NCBI RefSeq assembly: GCF_014207655.1
Contig: NZ_JACHHJ010000001.1
Location: 1,488,001 to 1,552,000 of the forward strand
From: Geomicrobium halophilum
GTDB taxonomy: Bacteria > Bacillota > Bacilli > Bacillales > Marinococcaceae
DNA: 64,000 bases
Direction of reading: 5' to 3'
A program made the position numbers and the translations under genes. Shown in pieces: positions 1 through 9,776 of the stretch. Each line of letters opens with the position of its first letter. Positions within the stretch are counted from its first letter, which is position 1. The notes beneath the pieces are model-generated. The model saw only the letters and a program-made list of their open reading frames with translations, was not told where the DNA came from and made no database searches.

Positions 1-233
1 CCTCCTTCAGCACTAACTCGGAAACAAGTGACCCAGAATAGCCAAACGAGTTTCATCACAGTGAATAAGTAAAAAGAACTTTAATCATGCTGGCACCAAC
101 AGTTCAACGATCGCTGTAACTATGAAGAACAAGGAGCTGTTATCATTTCACAAGTCAAATTTCGAAGGAATTGACTGTGAATGTAATTTTCGTTTTAAAA
201 ATGACTCTAAAATCCAAGTCATCTCACTCAGGA

Positions 234-1088
234 TCATTGAAGATACTCCCCCTGATCCGGCATCGCTATTGTATCAAATTCCTGAACGAGTGTTTGCAGG
301 CCATCCTTCAGTTCCTTGCCAAACATCGGCATACCATGACCGGGAATTAGCATTTCTGGGCTTAAATGATTAAGCTTTTCAGCGGATTTTTTTGCTTCTT
401 CCCAGTCTGTAGTAAAATATCGGGGTGGGCCTTGGACTTCTTGTGTTTGCGTGAGCACCTTGTAAAGTTCGTCTTGTTTTACAGTGATGACAGCATCCCC
501 TGAAATCAAGAGACGATCTCTTTCTCTAAAAAGAGATATATGACCAGGTGCATGCCCAGGGGTATGCACCCATGTCCATTCACTTAAGAATGGCACCCCT
601 CCGTTCTCAGGCAATTCTTGCACGGCGTCGCCCAGTTGAATCGATTCATTTGGGAATGACCTGGAAACCTTGGCCACAAGTCCGCCTTCCACACCAGGGT
701 CTGGTTCAGGATAATCTTTTTCCCCCGTTAAATAAGGAATCTCTAAGGAATGAGCAAAAACCGGAACCTGCCATTCATCAGCCAATTCCGCTACTGCCCC
801 TACATGATCAAAATGCCCATGCGTAAGGATGATCGCTTGCGGCGGTTGAACCTCATTGAATTCCTTTTCTAGTGAACCAATTAAATCATCTCTACACTTT
901 GGCATACCAGTGTCTATTAATACCCAATTGCGCGTAACATCCCCGATCATACATACGTTTACAATCTGAATCGTTAAGCAGTGAACATCGGTCGTCACCT
1001 GTTCAATTACGCCGTTATTTTTAGATGTCATCGGGAGTATGAGTCCATTGGGTCCATGATTCTCTTGTTCTTGTTCTTGTTCTTTCAT
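234..1088 (-). CDS. MBL-fold metallo-hydrolase
   Basis: Metallo-beta-lactamase superfamily hydrolase of about 284 residues. The metal-binding signature THGHFDHVG is followed by the expected downstream ligands in GHAPGH, SGDAVI and PGHG, so all zinc-binding motifs are present. The frame is open upstream to 1199, but the ATG at 1088 is preceded by a good GAGGAG ribosome site and the extra N-terminal residues look like read-through of the terminator at 1155-1195, so I take 1088. The substrate cannot be told from sequence; the family includes thioesterases, lactonases and glyoxalase II-like enzymes. The N-terminus starts with a curious run of alternating Glu-Gln (EQEQEQE). Confidence 0.85.
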   Translation of the reverse strand: MKEQEQEQENHGPNGLILPMTSKNNGVIEQVTTDVHCLTIQIVNVCMIGDVTRNWVLIDTGMPKCRDDLIGSLEKEFNEVQPPQAIILTHGHFDHVGAVAELADEWQVPVFAHSLEIPYLTGEKDYPEPDPGVEGGLVAKVSRSFPNESIQLGDAVQELPENGGVPFLSEWTWVHTPGHAPGHISLFRERDRLLISGDAVITVKQDELYKVLTQTQEVQGPPRYFTTDWEEAKKSAEKLNHLSPEMLIPGHGMPMFGKELKDGLQTLVQEFDTIAMPDQGEYLQ

Positions 1089-1154
1089 AAGCCCAACTCC
1101 TCGCTTTATATGATCAGTTTTATTCTTTCTAATCCCGTTGAAATTATGTAATCG

Positions 1155-1195
1155 GAAAAAGCCCCCAGACTTCAATGGGAGTCCAGGGGCTTTTC
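1155..1195 (-). terminator. Rho-independent terminator of the PBP gene
   Basis: On the minus strand the stem AGCCCC...GGGGCT is extended by GACT/AGTC with a two-base internal mismatch and followed by a T run. It lies just after the stop codon of the penicillin-binding protein gene. Confidence 0.65.
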
Positions 1196-1205
1196 GCATA
1201 GTATA

Positions 1206-3374
1206 TTAAAACCATGACATCATTTCCACATCAGCGATGTTCGAAGGCTCTCCTTCCTGTCCGGTTTGAGGGTTAAGAGGCACAACCATATAATCATTAA
1301 GAGAAAACATGTTAGCCCCAGTCACGGTGTACGATCCTTCTCCCTCTACTTCGTCAATTTTATTAGCTTCGTCACCATTCACTTCATAGACGTTGTATAC
1401 GAGGCGCTCATCATCAGCTTCTGTCCAATTAAGTTCCACATTTATAAACCCTTCACCTTGAAGCGTTAGCCCCGCTGAAAGGTCATCAACTGTCGCTAAT
1501 TGCACTGGCGGCTCTAAATCTTCAACCCCTTCTGGTTTTTGAAAAGCAATTGCTTCCTGATCTACGTTCGCCGTGTTTAAGATATCTTTAAACATACTCG
1601 TCGGATAGGAGCTCCCACCTTCTAAATAATCCTCTTCAGTGGTTTGATCATGACCCATCCAGAGAGCCCCTGTATATTGCGGTGTATATCCGACAAACCA
1701 GGCATCTCGGTTTCCACCTTCAACTTGTTCAAAACCAGTCGTTCCTGTTTTACCTGCAAGCGCATGGTCGGTATCGCCAGCTTGACCTGTCCCTTCATCG
1801 ACAACGTCTTCAAGCATACGGGTCATGTACCAAGCCTCCTGCTCTTCTAACAACTTTTCTTGATTCTCTTCATGGACGTACAGCTCCCTGCCGTCAGTAC
1901 TCTCTATCTTTGAGATAAAGTAAGGTTCAGATTTTACGCCTTCATTGGCAAAAGTGGTATACGCCTCGGCCATTTCTAACGGCGAAACACCTTCAGAAAG
2001 CCCGCCTAAAGCCATTGATAAACCACTGTCACTGTCATCAAAGGAAGATACTGCCTGTTCTGCCCACTGTTTCCCAGTCCCTACGCCCATTTGGTCGAGC
2101 AGCCATACCGCAGGCGCATTGGTTGAATTTACAAGCGCATCCCGCATCGTCATGGAGCCGCTATACTCTCCACTTAGATTTTCGGGACTGTAATCGTCAT
2201 AATCTTCATAGACCATTTCTTCATCCTTTAGTAAGGAATAAGGCTTGTAATCACCAGAAGCAAGCGCTGGTGCAAATACCGATATGGGTTTAAAAGCAGA
2301 ACCCGGTGCTCTCGGAACAAGCGAACGATTCAGCCCCTTTCGAACGTAATCCCTGCCGCCATGAATGGCTTTCACCGCACCAGTGCTGTTATCCAATAGC
2401 ACAAAAGACCCTTGAACATTCTCATTATCACCCGGGAAATTTTCCTGGCTTTGCATGGCCTCAAAGGACGCTTCCTGCATCTCGGAATTTATGGGAAGCT
2501 GGATCGTATATCCGCCAGTAAACAATTCATTCTCACTAAGCTCAAAACGTTCACGCCCTTCCTCAACCACCATATCCACATACGTATACAGCGATTCATT
2601 CATCCCGGGCTTTTCGTAAATGTCAGTCGTGATCGCTTCCCCTTCGGCTGCTTGCTGCTCATTTTCATCAATATACCCATGCTGTTCCATGAGCGCAAGA
2701 ACTGTATTTCGTCTAATCTCTGCATTTTCTACATCGGAAGCAGGGGAATATTGATATGGAGCCTTCGGAATCGCTGCGAGCAAAGCACCTTCAGCTGTCG
2801 TTAATTCACTCACCGGTTTATCAAAATAGGTTTCAGCGGCACGAGAAATCCCATAAGTTCCATGTCCAAAATAAATTTGATTTAAGTACATTTCCAGTAT
2901 TGTTTCCTTACTGAATCTGCGCTCCAGATTCATACTGATCAGCACTTCTTTCGTCTTGCGCAGCCACGTCTGATCCTGTTCTAAAAAGACATTTTTCGCA
3001 AGCTGTTGGGTGATCGTACTTCCCCCTTCAACCTTGGCACCTGCGAGAATATCGCGATAAAGTGCGCGGCCAATGGCCCAGAAGTCAACCCCCTGATGGT
3101 CGTAAAAACGATGGTCTTCAACGGAGATAAAAGCCTGTTGTACTTCCTCTGGCACTTCCTTAATTGAAACATATTCACGATCTTCTATATATAAACGCCC
3201 GAGCTCTTCGCCCTCTTCATCGACTAATGTCGTCGTCTCGGGAAAATCAAGCTTAGATTCATCCACTAATAAACTTCCGGCAACGAGCACTGCTGCGTAG
3301 CTGCCGACGGCAATGACCAACATCGATAGAATAGCAACGATGGTTAGATAGAAACCTTTGTTGAATCGTTTCAT
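1206..3374 (-). CDS. pbpF: Class A penicillin-binding protein (PBP2C/PbpF type)
   Basis: Bifunctional peptidoglycan glycosyltransferase/transpeptidase, about 722 residues, anchored by one N-terminal membrane segment. The GT51 domain shows EDHRFYDHQG (near residue 86) and GGSTITQQLAKN (near 117). The transpeptidase domain has the active-site motif SAFK (near 359), STN (near 417) and KTGTT (near 542). A short C-terminal domain of about 90 residues resembles a fibronectin III fold and is strongly acidic. The start at 3374 has GGAGG six bases upstream; the open frame runs a little further to 3437 but without a ribosome site. In B. subtilis pbpF lies near the ecs genes, which agrees with the neighbours here. 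It builds cell wall, and PbpF of B. subtilis is expressed in vegetative cells and the forespore. Confidence 0.9.
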   Translation of the reverse strand: MKRFNKGFYLTIVAILSMLVIAVGSYAAVLVAGSLLVDESKLDFPETTTLVDEEGEELGRLYIEDREYVSIKEVPEEVQQAFISVEDHRFYDHQGVDFWAIGRALYRDILAGAKVEGGSTITQQLAKNVFLEQDQTWLRKTKEVLISMNLERRFSKETILEMYLNQIYFGHGTYGISRAAETYFDKPVSELTTAEGALLAAIPKAPYQYSPASDVENAEIRRNTVLALMEQHGYIDENEQQAAEGEAITTDIYEKPGMNESLYTYVDMVVEEGRERFELSENELFTGGYTIQLPINSEMQEASFEAMQSQENFPGDNENVQGSFVLLDNSTGAVKAIHGGRDYVRKGLNRSLVPRAPGSAFKPISVFAPALASGDYKPYSLLKDEEMVYEDYDDYSPENLSGEYSGSMTMRDALVNSTNAPAVWLLDQMGVGTGKQWAEQAVSSFDDSDSGLSMALGGLSEGVSPLEMAEAYTTFANEGVKSEPYFISKIESTDGRELYVHEENQEKLLEEQEAWYMTRMLEDVVDEGTGQAGDTDHALAGKTGTTGFEQVEGGNRDAWFVGYTPQYTGALWMGHDQTTEEDYLEGGSSYPTSMFKDILNTANVDQEAIAFQKPEGVEDLEPPVQLATVDDLSAGLTLQGEGFINVELNWTEADDERLVYNVYEVNGDEANKIDEVEGEGSYTVTGANMFSLNDYMVVPLNPQTGQEGEPSNIADVEMMSWF

Positions 3375-3491
3375 TCGTATCCTCCACATTATTCGACTAC
3401 GCTCCCTATTATAATATATAAGTTGGCGTAAAAACATGTAAGCTGATGGAAGATTTGTAAAAGATTCATGAGAAAGTGACGCAAACTGGTA

Positions 3492-4238
3492 TCATTTTCG
3501 CCGTTTCTGAACAACCTTAACGTCGCCCAATACGCTATTAATTTTGATGTTAAAGTGTCCGAAAGAACTTGCGGGATGACCGACATCAATTGTTGACCGC
3601 TGGATAATTCCGTCTTCTTGATGACCGAGCGCTTTCACACTTCCTAAAAGGGTGTTCATTTCCACTGTTGCCGACCACTTTTCCGGCAACTTAATTGTCG
3701 TATCACCAAGCACATTCATCAGCGAAAGATCCATGAGTTCCCCATCCATAAGCGCACGCTCCAAATCAATCTTTGCACTGCCAAGGATGACGTTTAACTC
3801 AAGCTCATCACCAACGGAAAATGCCTGTTTTTTAATTTTGTAATCATTTAAGATGACCCATTTACTCCGCGGCAAAATGATGCGGGGATCTGATGACCCT
3901 TCTGAATATACCTTTTGCGCAGGGAAATCCCTGTCCACATCAATTTCCTCCACTGGCTGCTTCATCTTTATAATTAGTAAAAATAATACAGGGATCACAA
4001 TCAGAAAAATCCATGTCGCTATGGTAGTCCAATACCCAACCATTACGCCTGCGGACAGTAACATAAATAAGTAAGCGCCGCCTTCATGGGCATTCACAAC
4101 AAAAAATGCGGCAACGACCGCGAAAATGAATGGCACGATAAATCCAAAAGCACTGGTGCTCCCAGCAAAGATTGCTTGAAAAATAAGTCCTAGAATAATG
4201 AAAGTCAGGGAAGAAATAGATAAACCTCGGCGTTCCAT
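3492..4238 (-). CDS. LiaF/YvqF-like membrane protein
   Basis: About 248 residues: three or four hydrophobic segments in the first 95 residues, then a soluble beta-rich C-terminal domain with the repeated LGS/LGD turns (VILGSAKIDL, NVLGDTTIKLP, LLGSVKALG, SVLGDVKVV) typical of the cell-wall-active antibiotic response protein LiaF (DUF2154-type). LiaF normally inhibits the LiaRS two-component system, but no liaS or liaR is beside it here, so it either acts on a distant LiaRS or has another role. A clear GAGGAGGAG ribosome site precedes the ATG. The gene runs toward pbpF with about 115 bases between them. Confidence 0.75.
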   Translation of the reverse strand: MERRGLSISSLTFIILGLIFQAIFAGSTSAFGFIVPFIFAVVAAFFVVNAHEGGAYLFMLLSAGVMVGYWTTIATWIFLIVIPVLFLLIIKMKQPVEEIDVDRDFPAQKVYSEGSSDPRIILPRSKWVILNDYKIKKQAFSVGDELELNVILGSAKIDLERALMDGELMDLSLMNVLGDTTIKLPEKWSATVEMNTLLGSVKALGHQEDGIIQRSTIDVGHPASSFGHFNIKINSVLGDVKVVQKRRK

Positions 4239-4433
4239 ACACGCTCCTCCTCGTCTATCCTTACTTTTACTTTATACGTGATCATGTGTAAAATGGTTTC
4301 GGATCTATTTTTCTGTGACAATTTTAATAACGATGGATGATTACACACATTTTTCAGTTACAATATTGATAGAATAAAATAGGTATTATGTACAACTTGT
4401 CATTGATTTACATAAATTGGAGGTATTTTCGAC

Positions 4434-5159
4434 ATGGAGGAAGTATCCATTAGTCTCGCAGGCATCGCGTTCTTCGCGGGGATGATCTCCTTTTTTTCCC
4501 CATGTATCTTCCCATTGGTACCCGCTTATTTAGCCCAATTAACCGGTACCAATGTTTCCGGTGGAATGGTGAATGCAGAGCGGCACCTTATCGTTTCTAG
4601 AAGTCTTGGCTTTATCGTTGGCTTTACGATCATCTTCTTATTAATGGGGGCATCAGCGACCCTCATTGGTGAATGGTTCCGCATGTATAGCAGTGCCCTC
4701 GAGCAAATCGGCGGGATCCTTATCATTATCTTTGGCTTACAAATGTCAGGAGTTATCTCAATACGGGCTTTGCTTTCAGAAAAAAAGATTGGCAACGCTA
4801 CACCTAAAAAAGCAACGAGCTTCCTTGGATCGGTCGCATTTGGACTTGTATTCGCGGCGGGATGGACTCCTTGTATCGGTGTCGTTCTTGGTTCACTTTT
4901 AGCTCTAGCGACCACCGAAAGCCTTGCAGCTGGGACAGGAATGCTTTTGATTTATTCCATTGGCCTAGGACTCCCTTTTCTCGTCGTATCGTTAATCTAT
5001 GCCCGTTCGCTGAATAAGTTAAGCCGCCTTAATCATTGGCTGCCTAAGATCCAACAATTTAGCGGTGTGCTTATGATCATCCTTGGAATCCTGTTATTTT
5101 CTGGATACTTCCAAACGATCTCCACGTATCTCGCCAGCTTTGTTCCAGAATGGTTATAA
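4434..5159 (+). CDS. ccdA: Cytochrome c biogenesis / thiol-disulfide transporter CcdA
   Basis: Six-helix membrane protein of 241 residues from the DsbD/CcdA family. It carries reducing equivalents across the membrane to extracytoplasmic thioredoxin-like proteins for cytochrome c maturation and spore development. The paired redox cysteines lie in the conserved FSPCIFPL motif of helix 1 and the GWTPCIG motif of helix 4. The start has GGAGG about 10 bases upstream. It is a single gene ended by a terminator. No ResA- or CcdC-like partner is visible in the window. Confidence 0.9.
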   Translation: MEEVSISLAGIAFFAGMISFFSPCIFPLVPAYLAQLTGTNVSGGMVNAERHLIVSRSLGFIVGFTIIFLLMGASATLIGEWFRMYSSALEQIGGILIIIFGLQMSGVISIRALLSEKKIGNATPKKATSFLGSVAFGLVFAAGWTPCIGVVLGSLLALATTESLAAGTGMLLIYSIGLGLPFLVVSLIYARSLNKLSRLNHWLPKIQQFSGVLMIILGILLFSGYFQTISTYLASFVPEWL

Positions 5160-5170
5160 TGCTAACAATG

Positions 5171-5209
5171 AAAAGCCGCACTTTCCACTGATAATTGCGG
5201 CTTTTTTTA
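5171..5209 (+). terminator. Terminator after ccdA
   Basis: Stem AAAGCCGCA ... TGCGGCTTT followed by a run of T, 10 bases after the ccdA stop codon. Confidence 0.85.
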
Positions 5210-5347
5210 TATACCCAAAAATATATAAAAAAAAGTATAAATCTACCCTTTCTTTAACCATTTTATCTGATTCCTTCGTTCTTCTTCATAACAGAAAAAT
5301 GAAATATGTTAGAATAAAGTATACAGTTTATGTGGGAGGGGTAGAAG

Positions 5348-6517
5348 TTGGAGAATCAATTATATGAACGATTGAATGACCTTTATCAAGAAATGGTCGA
5401 TATTCGACGGTATTTACATCAAAACCCTGAACTTTCATTCAAGGAAGTAGAAACACCTGCCTATATTGCCCGCTATCATGAAGCACTCGGGCTTGAGGTA
5501 CAAACAGGTGTCGGCAAGCGGGGAGTTGTCTCTACATTAAGAGGCGGAAAACCGGGCCCTACCATTGCTTTACGCGCCGATTTCGACGCACTGCCTATTC
5601 AAGATCAAAAGGATGTTCCATATAAATCCAAAGTCGATGGCGTCATGCACGCTTGCGGTCATGACGGTCATACAGCAATATTACTCGTGCTCGCAAAAGC
5701 ATTAAGGGAGCAAGCGGAAAACATTGAAGGAAACGTTGTCTTTATCCACCAACATGCAGAAGAGCATGCGCCGGGAGGGGCTGCGCCCATGATTGCTGAT
5801 GGCTGCCTCGAAGGCGTCGATGTCATTTTCGGCACCCACTTATGGGCCGTCGATCCACTCGGTACGATTCAAAAACGCAGCGGCCCCTTTATGGGAGCGG
5901 CTGATCACTTTTATATTCATGTCACAGGAAAAGGCGGTCACGGCGCTGAGCCACACACGGCAACCGATGCGATCGTCATTGGATCACAAATCGTCAACAA
6001 TGTGCAGACCCTTGTGTCAAGACGTTTAAATCCGCTTGAATCAGCGGTCGTTTCCATCGGTGGTTTCGTTGCCGATAACGCTTATAATGTCATCGCGGAA
6101 ACCGCTACCCTCACTGGGACCGTGCGTACATTTAACGAAGATGTTCGAAATCAAATTGAGCATGATTTAAACGAAATTATAGTTGGAACCGCTAAAACAG
6201 CAGGTGGCGAAGCAAAACTAGATTACCTCCGCGGGTACACCCCGGTTATCAACCACGAAGCTGAAACCCGATACATTGCAGACATTGCAAAGGATGTACC
6301 AGGGGTTGAAAGTGTGGTCACACGCGAACCTGCTATGGTTGCAGAAGATTTCGGTGCTTATCTGGAACAAAGAAAAGGAACCTTTTTCTTCACTGGTGCA
6401 GCATTTCCAGACCGGGAAACGAATTTTCCACACCATCACCCTAACTTTGACTTCGACGAGCGAGCGATGTTAATAGCTGCGAAAACCCTCGGCAAAGCTG
6501 TGCTGCAGTATAAATAA
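5348..6517 (+). CDS. yhaA: M20 family metal-dependent amidohydrolase (YhaA-like)
   Basis: Peptidase M20D-type amidohydrolase of 389 residues, the family of N-acyl-amino acid and IAA-amino acid hydrolases. Metal ligands and catalytic residues are visible in MHACGHDGHT and in HQHAEE; the dimerisation domain follows near residues 180-290 and a His near the C-terminus (FPHHHPNFD) completes the site. The start is TTG at 5348 with GGGAGGGG six bases upstream. B. subtilis yhaA lies next to ecsC, as here, although the gene is convergent with ecsC. The natural substrate is not known from sequence. A strong terminator follows. Confidence 0.85.
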   Translation: MENQLYERLNDLYQEMVDIRRYLHQNPELSFKEVETPAYIARYHEALGLEVQTGVGKRGVVSTLRGGKPGPTIALRADFDALPIQDQKDVPYKSKVDGVMHACGHDGHTAILLVLAKALREQAENIEGNVVFIHQHAEEHAPGGAAPMIADGCLEGVDVIFGTHLWAVDPLGTIQKRSGPFMGAADHFYIHVTGKGGHGAEPHTATDAIVIGSQIVNNVQTLVSRRLNPLESAVVSIGGFVADNAYNVIAETATLTGTVRTFNEDVRNQIEHDLNEIIVGTAKTAGGEAKLDYLRGYTPVINHEAETRYIADIAKDVPGVESVVTREPAMVAEDFGAYLEQRKGTFFFTGAAFPDRETNFPHHHPNFDFDERAMLIAAKTLGKAVLQYK

Positions 6518-6524
6518 CATATTG

Positions 6525-6557
6525 AAACCCCGGCAGGAAAGACCTGTCGGGGTTTTT
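6525..6557 (+). terminator. Terminator after yhaA
   Basis: Stem AACCCCGGCAGG / CCTGTCGGGGTT with a short loop and a T run. One G-T type mismatch in the stem. Confidence 0.85.
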
Positions 6558-6640
6558 CAGCGCAAGGTGCAGTTGTTCTAGCGAACTCCTTCGCGCTTCT
6601 CATCTATCATTCAGTCATTAAAACACAACACATATTCGCG

Positions 6641-7396
6641 TTATTCGACGTCTTCCTTATCTTGCTCCTGAAACCAGCGGATCCGATAACTATATTTCGC
6701 CGCTTCTCCTAACAGGTCGAGAAAATGATAATTCACCGTCGCTCCGACAATGGCCCCGAAACCAGGAATAAGTTGCAACGTTTTCGGTACATCAATATAG
6801 TCGCGGTATTCCAGCTGAAACTTCACCCAATCAATCGCTTCATCGGCAGTCAATTCGCCTGGAAAAGAATCGATAAATCCTCCCCAGTCATCGATGCGTG
6901 CGAGTGTTTCCTGTTTATTTTTTTCACTCGAAAAGGCCATTTGGAACACCTGAAGTAAAAACAAGCGTTCTTCGATTTTTACGGGGTTGAAGCCGTAAAG
7001 ATGGGCGGCCGTGAACAAAAAGCGCATTTTGATGGCCATAAGAAGGGGCAAATCCGTCATGCCCAGGAAAATGCCGCCCGCACCTGTGCCTGCCCCTTCG
7101 ATACTAGCTGTTCGTTTATACGAAGTGATGGCTTCCTGCAACTTCTTTTCCCGCTCTTCCAAACTTACCGCTTCCAACGGCTCCGATTTCGCCACATATT
7201 CTGAGCCGGAAAGCGTCGTTTCAACCATATTGCGAACCGCAGAAGCAACCGCCTCATGAACGCGCCCCGGGATTCGCTGATTAATTTTCCCTTGTAACCC
7301 TTTTGTCCATGTTTTCATCATCGAGGGATTCCTGGATATCTTCCTGCGCCAGTCATTCAGTTCCACCATTGCGTGTTTTTCGTATGACTCTGTCAT
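6641..7396 (-). CDS. ecsC: EcsC family protein
   Basis: 251 residues matching EcsC, the third gene of the ecs operon. It has no catalytic motif that I recognise. The middle (roughly residues 100-135) and the C-terminus (LIPGFGAIVGATVNYHFL) are glycine-rich and hydrophobic, as usual for the family, which is thought to associate with membranes. It follows ecsB by 46 bases on the same strand and has a GGGGAGGGG ribosome site. In B. subtilis, loss of ecsA/ecsB impairs secretion, competence and sporulation; ecsC has no clear phenotype. Confidence 0.9.
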   Translation of the reverse strand: MTESYEKHAMVELNDWRRKISRNPSMMKTWTKGLQGKINQRIPGRVHEAVASAVRNMVETTLSGSEYVAKSEPLEAVSLEEREKKLQEAITSYKRTASIEGAGTGAGGIFLGMTDLPLLMAIKMRFLFTAAHLYGFNPVKIEERLFLLQVFQMAFSSEKNKQETLARIDDWGGFIDSFPGELTADEAIDWVKFQLEYRDYIDVPKTLQLIPGFGAIVGATVNYHFLDLLGEAAKYSYRIRWFQEQDKEDVE

Positions 7397-7442
7397 AGGC
7401 TACCCCTCCCCTGAGATCATTCCTACCTACGACCTCTAATCG

Positions 7443-8660
7443 CTATGCATCAAAATACTTATTCAGTTGAAATTCTGAGTAGTAGAGACTGATGGCAACT
7501 CCTACAAGGAGTGCAAGAGCCGCCATGATCATCGGTACAGATGTCAACGCTGTGATCACCGCAAACCAAAACGTTTGTACGAGTAATACCCAGCGCACCA
7601 TAGATTTCACCGCGCGTCTACGGCTCATATCCGGCACCGGGTAAATGGATGGCCACAATAATACGTCATGGTGATTGTAGATGGTGGCCATTTGTGCCCC
7701 TGTCATGTAGATAAACAAACCGACCACCACGAGGACCATCCAATCCCAAGCAGCGGGCGCAGCATAAATGAGCAATGCACCAACAACAGCGAGCCGAATA
7801 CATATGCCTAGATAATCCCCCGAACGGGCAAACGTTTTCCCGTACAAGTATATATACGTATTGGCCTTTTGATGACGAATTCGTTCAAATGGTGCCGCCA
7901 GCCAACGCCGCCTATGCACGGTAGACTTCACATGGCGCACGTCGGTAAAGGCGTTTGCCAGACGGTAAAACGAATGCAGGCGCTGTTGCTCCCGGGCAAT
8001 GAGCGTTTCCCATTTTAACGGATGATTGTAATGCATCGGGCGGTAATACAGGACCATCACAGCGAGCATGATCAGAGCGATCACTGCAGCGAACCACCAC
8101 GCCGTTTGCAGCAGAAAATAGACGAATACAACATTGACAACGAAACGAAGCCAGCGATGACGCGAATGGGCAGCCGAAAATTGTTGTCTTATTTCTGTCC
8201 ATTCCGCTACAATGTTCCATAACTGCGCAGCTACAAGTACAGCCATCGTCACGACTAAAGCCGTTAGCTCACCTGGAAGCCGGTCTAAATAAAGAGGTGC
8301 AAGTAAAAATAAGATTAGAAAAAGGATCGCTCCCTGCCAGAGCCAGCTATAAACGATGGCTTTACGTATATATGGCCCCATTTGCCCTTCGAAAGGAAGC
8401 AAAAATACGAGATCCCCTTCTTTTACAAACGTACGTACCGGGCTTCGAGTGAGCAAAAATGCAAACAATATGGTAAGCACGAGCAGGACAGGAAAACCGG
8501 CAGGTAGCCACTCTAAAAACGATTGGTAATAAAAGCCAATCATCAATAAAGTTCCGTAAACAGCTATTGCCAATCCGCCGTTTGCCATCAAGCGAATGTA
8601 GCGGATCGCTTCGTTCCAGTAATTACGTGAACGTTCACGCCAGAGTTCTACTGGATTCAT
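7443..8660 (-). CDS. ecsB: ABC transporter permease EcsB
   Basis: 405-residue polytopic membrane protein with many hydrophobic segments, the permease partner of EcsA. Its start codon overlaps the ecsA stop (ATGA), so the two are translationally coupled. The Ecs transporter affects intramembrane protease RasP activity, protein secretion and sporulation in B. subtilis; the transported substrate is not settled. Length and gene order fit the family. Confidence 0.9.
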   Translation of the reverse strand: MNPVELWRERSRNYWNEAIRYIRLMANGGLAIAVYGTLLMIGFYYQSFLEWLPAGFPVLLVLTILFAFLLTRSPVRTFVKEGDLVFLLPFEGQMGPYIRKAIVYSWLWQGAILFLILFLLAPLYLDRLPGELTALVVTMAVLVAAQLWNIVAEWTEIRQQFSAAHSRHRWLRFVVNVVFVYFLLQTAWWFAAVIALIMLAVMVLYYRPMHYNHPLKWETLIAREQQRLHSFYRLANAFTDVRHVKSTVHRRRWLAAPFERIRHQKANTYIYLYGKTFARSGDYLGICIRLAVVGALLIYAAPAAWDWMVLVVVGLFIYMTGAQMATIYNHHDVLLWPSIYPVPDMSRRRAVKSMVRWVLLVQTFWFAVITALTSVPMIMAALALLVGVAISLYYSEFQLNKYFDA

Positions 8661-9400
8661 AGGGATTCTTCCTTTGTCATTTCGATATAGAGCGTGTCAA
8701 GGTCTGCTTCCGGCATTTCAGCTTGCTTTCGTAACTCCTCCATCGTGCCTTGCATATAGACACGACCTTGATGAAGCAAAATAAAGCGATCGCAATGTTT
8801 CTCCGCGGTTGAAAGAATATGCGTACTCATTAAAATACCGGCTCCATTTTTTTTCATCGTGATCATGCGTTCGAGAAGTGACTGGATGCCCACTGGATCC
8901 AAGCCTACAAATGGCTCATCGACGACATATAATTCCGGCTCAATCAGGAACGCGCACATGACCATCACCTTTTGCCGCATTCCTTTAGAAAAATGACTGG
9001 GAAACCAATGAGTCATCTTTTTCATACGAAAGGTTTCGATTAACTGTTCGGCACGCCCTTGCCAATCCTGATCGGAAACACCATAAGCCATGGCTGTTAA
9101 ACGTAGATGTTCCCACAACGTAAGTTCTTCATAAAGGATGGGCGTTTCCGGGATAAAACCGATACGCTTACGGTAACTATCCAAATCCTCCGCCATCGTT
9201 TTCCCCCGCAGGTGAATCGTTCCGTTAATCGGCTCCAATAACCCTAATATATGTTTGATGGTCGTGCTTTTTCCGGCTCCATTCAGCCCGATCAAGCCTA
9301 CGATTTCCCCCGATTCGACTTGAAATGAAACTTCTTCAATCACTGGTTTACTCGGGCTATATCCCCCTGCTAAATCCTCAATATGTAACAATGACGCCAT
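8657..9400 (-). CDS. ecsA: ABC transporter ATP-binding protein EcsA
   Basis: 247-residue ATPase. Walker A is GLNGAGKST (near residue 38), the signature is the degenerate HFSKGMRQK, Walker B plus D-loop is VVDEPFVGLD and the switch His lies in MSTHIL. First gene of the ecsABC operon. A ribosome site (GAGGAGG) precedes the ATG. It is divergent from the hit gene across a 376-base gap that contains a dispersed repeat. Confidence 0.95.
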   Translation of the reverse strand: MASLLHIEDLAGGYSPSKPVIEEVSFQVESGEIVGLIGLNGAGKSTTIKHILGLLEPINGTIHLRGKTMAEDLDSYRKRIGFIPETPILYEELTLWEHLRLTAMAYGVSDQDWQGRAEQLIETFRMKKMTHWFPSHFSKGMRQKVMVMCAFLIEPELYVVDEPFVGLDPVGIQSLLERMITMKKNGAGILMSTHILSTAEKHCDRFILLHQGRVYMQGTMEELRKQAEMPEADLDTLYIEMTKEESL

Positions 9401-9539
9401 TGTTTACCTCCTCTTGCAGCTACATATAACTCCTTCCATTGTACCGTCTAAGCGAGAAAAAGGGAAATGCTCGTACACATACTCCAAAACTTAATGGGCA
9501 GATTCGTGTACGTCTGTTATGATAGGATATAATAGTGGG

Positions 9540-9742
9540 GTTCAAAAAGGAGGACAAAAAGAGCCGAGTAGGTCGAGAAGACGTTGCTTTTAGCATCCTG
9601 CCTGCACGACGAAAGCATTCACTTCTTAACTTAACAGAAGGAAAAGTGGTTCTTTTTCGAGGCTATGGTTTCATACGTGAGGAGCTTTAGAAGCAAGACG
9701 ACGAAGAGATACGAAAGGGTATTTTTCCCCGACTTTTTGAAC
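9540..9742. repeat. Dispersed intergenic repeat, family R1, copy 1 (MITE-like)
   Basis: 203-bp non-coding element bounded by a perfect 10-bp inverted repeat, GTTCAAAAAG at 9540-9549 and CTTTTTGAAC at 9733-9742. Its interior shares GAAAGCATTCACTTCT and the terminal sequence with a second copy at 34872-35003; partial copies occur at 11435-11480 and at 13566-13575. It sits between the divergent ecsA and hit genes. A TATAAT sequence at 9528-9533, just outside the element, could be a -10 box for rightward transcription. Confidence 0.6.
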
Positions 9743-9776
9743 AACCTTTACTACCGATAAATGAGGAGGGGTTTTA

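Noticed and set aside
122-373. Open frame of 83 codons on the plus strand at the window start
   Set aside because: Its second half is antisense to the well supported metallo-hydrolase gene, and it has no ribosome site or recognisable product.
3492-4238. Complete LiaFSR operon
   Set aside because: Only the LiaF-like gene is present; the neighbours are pbpF and ccdA.
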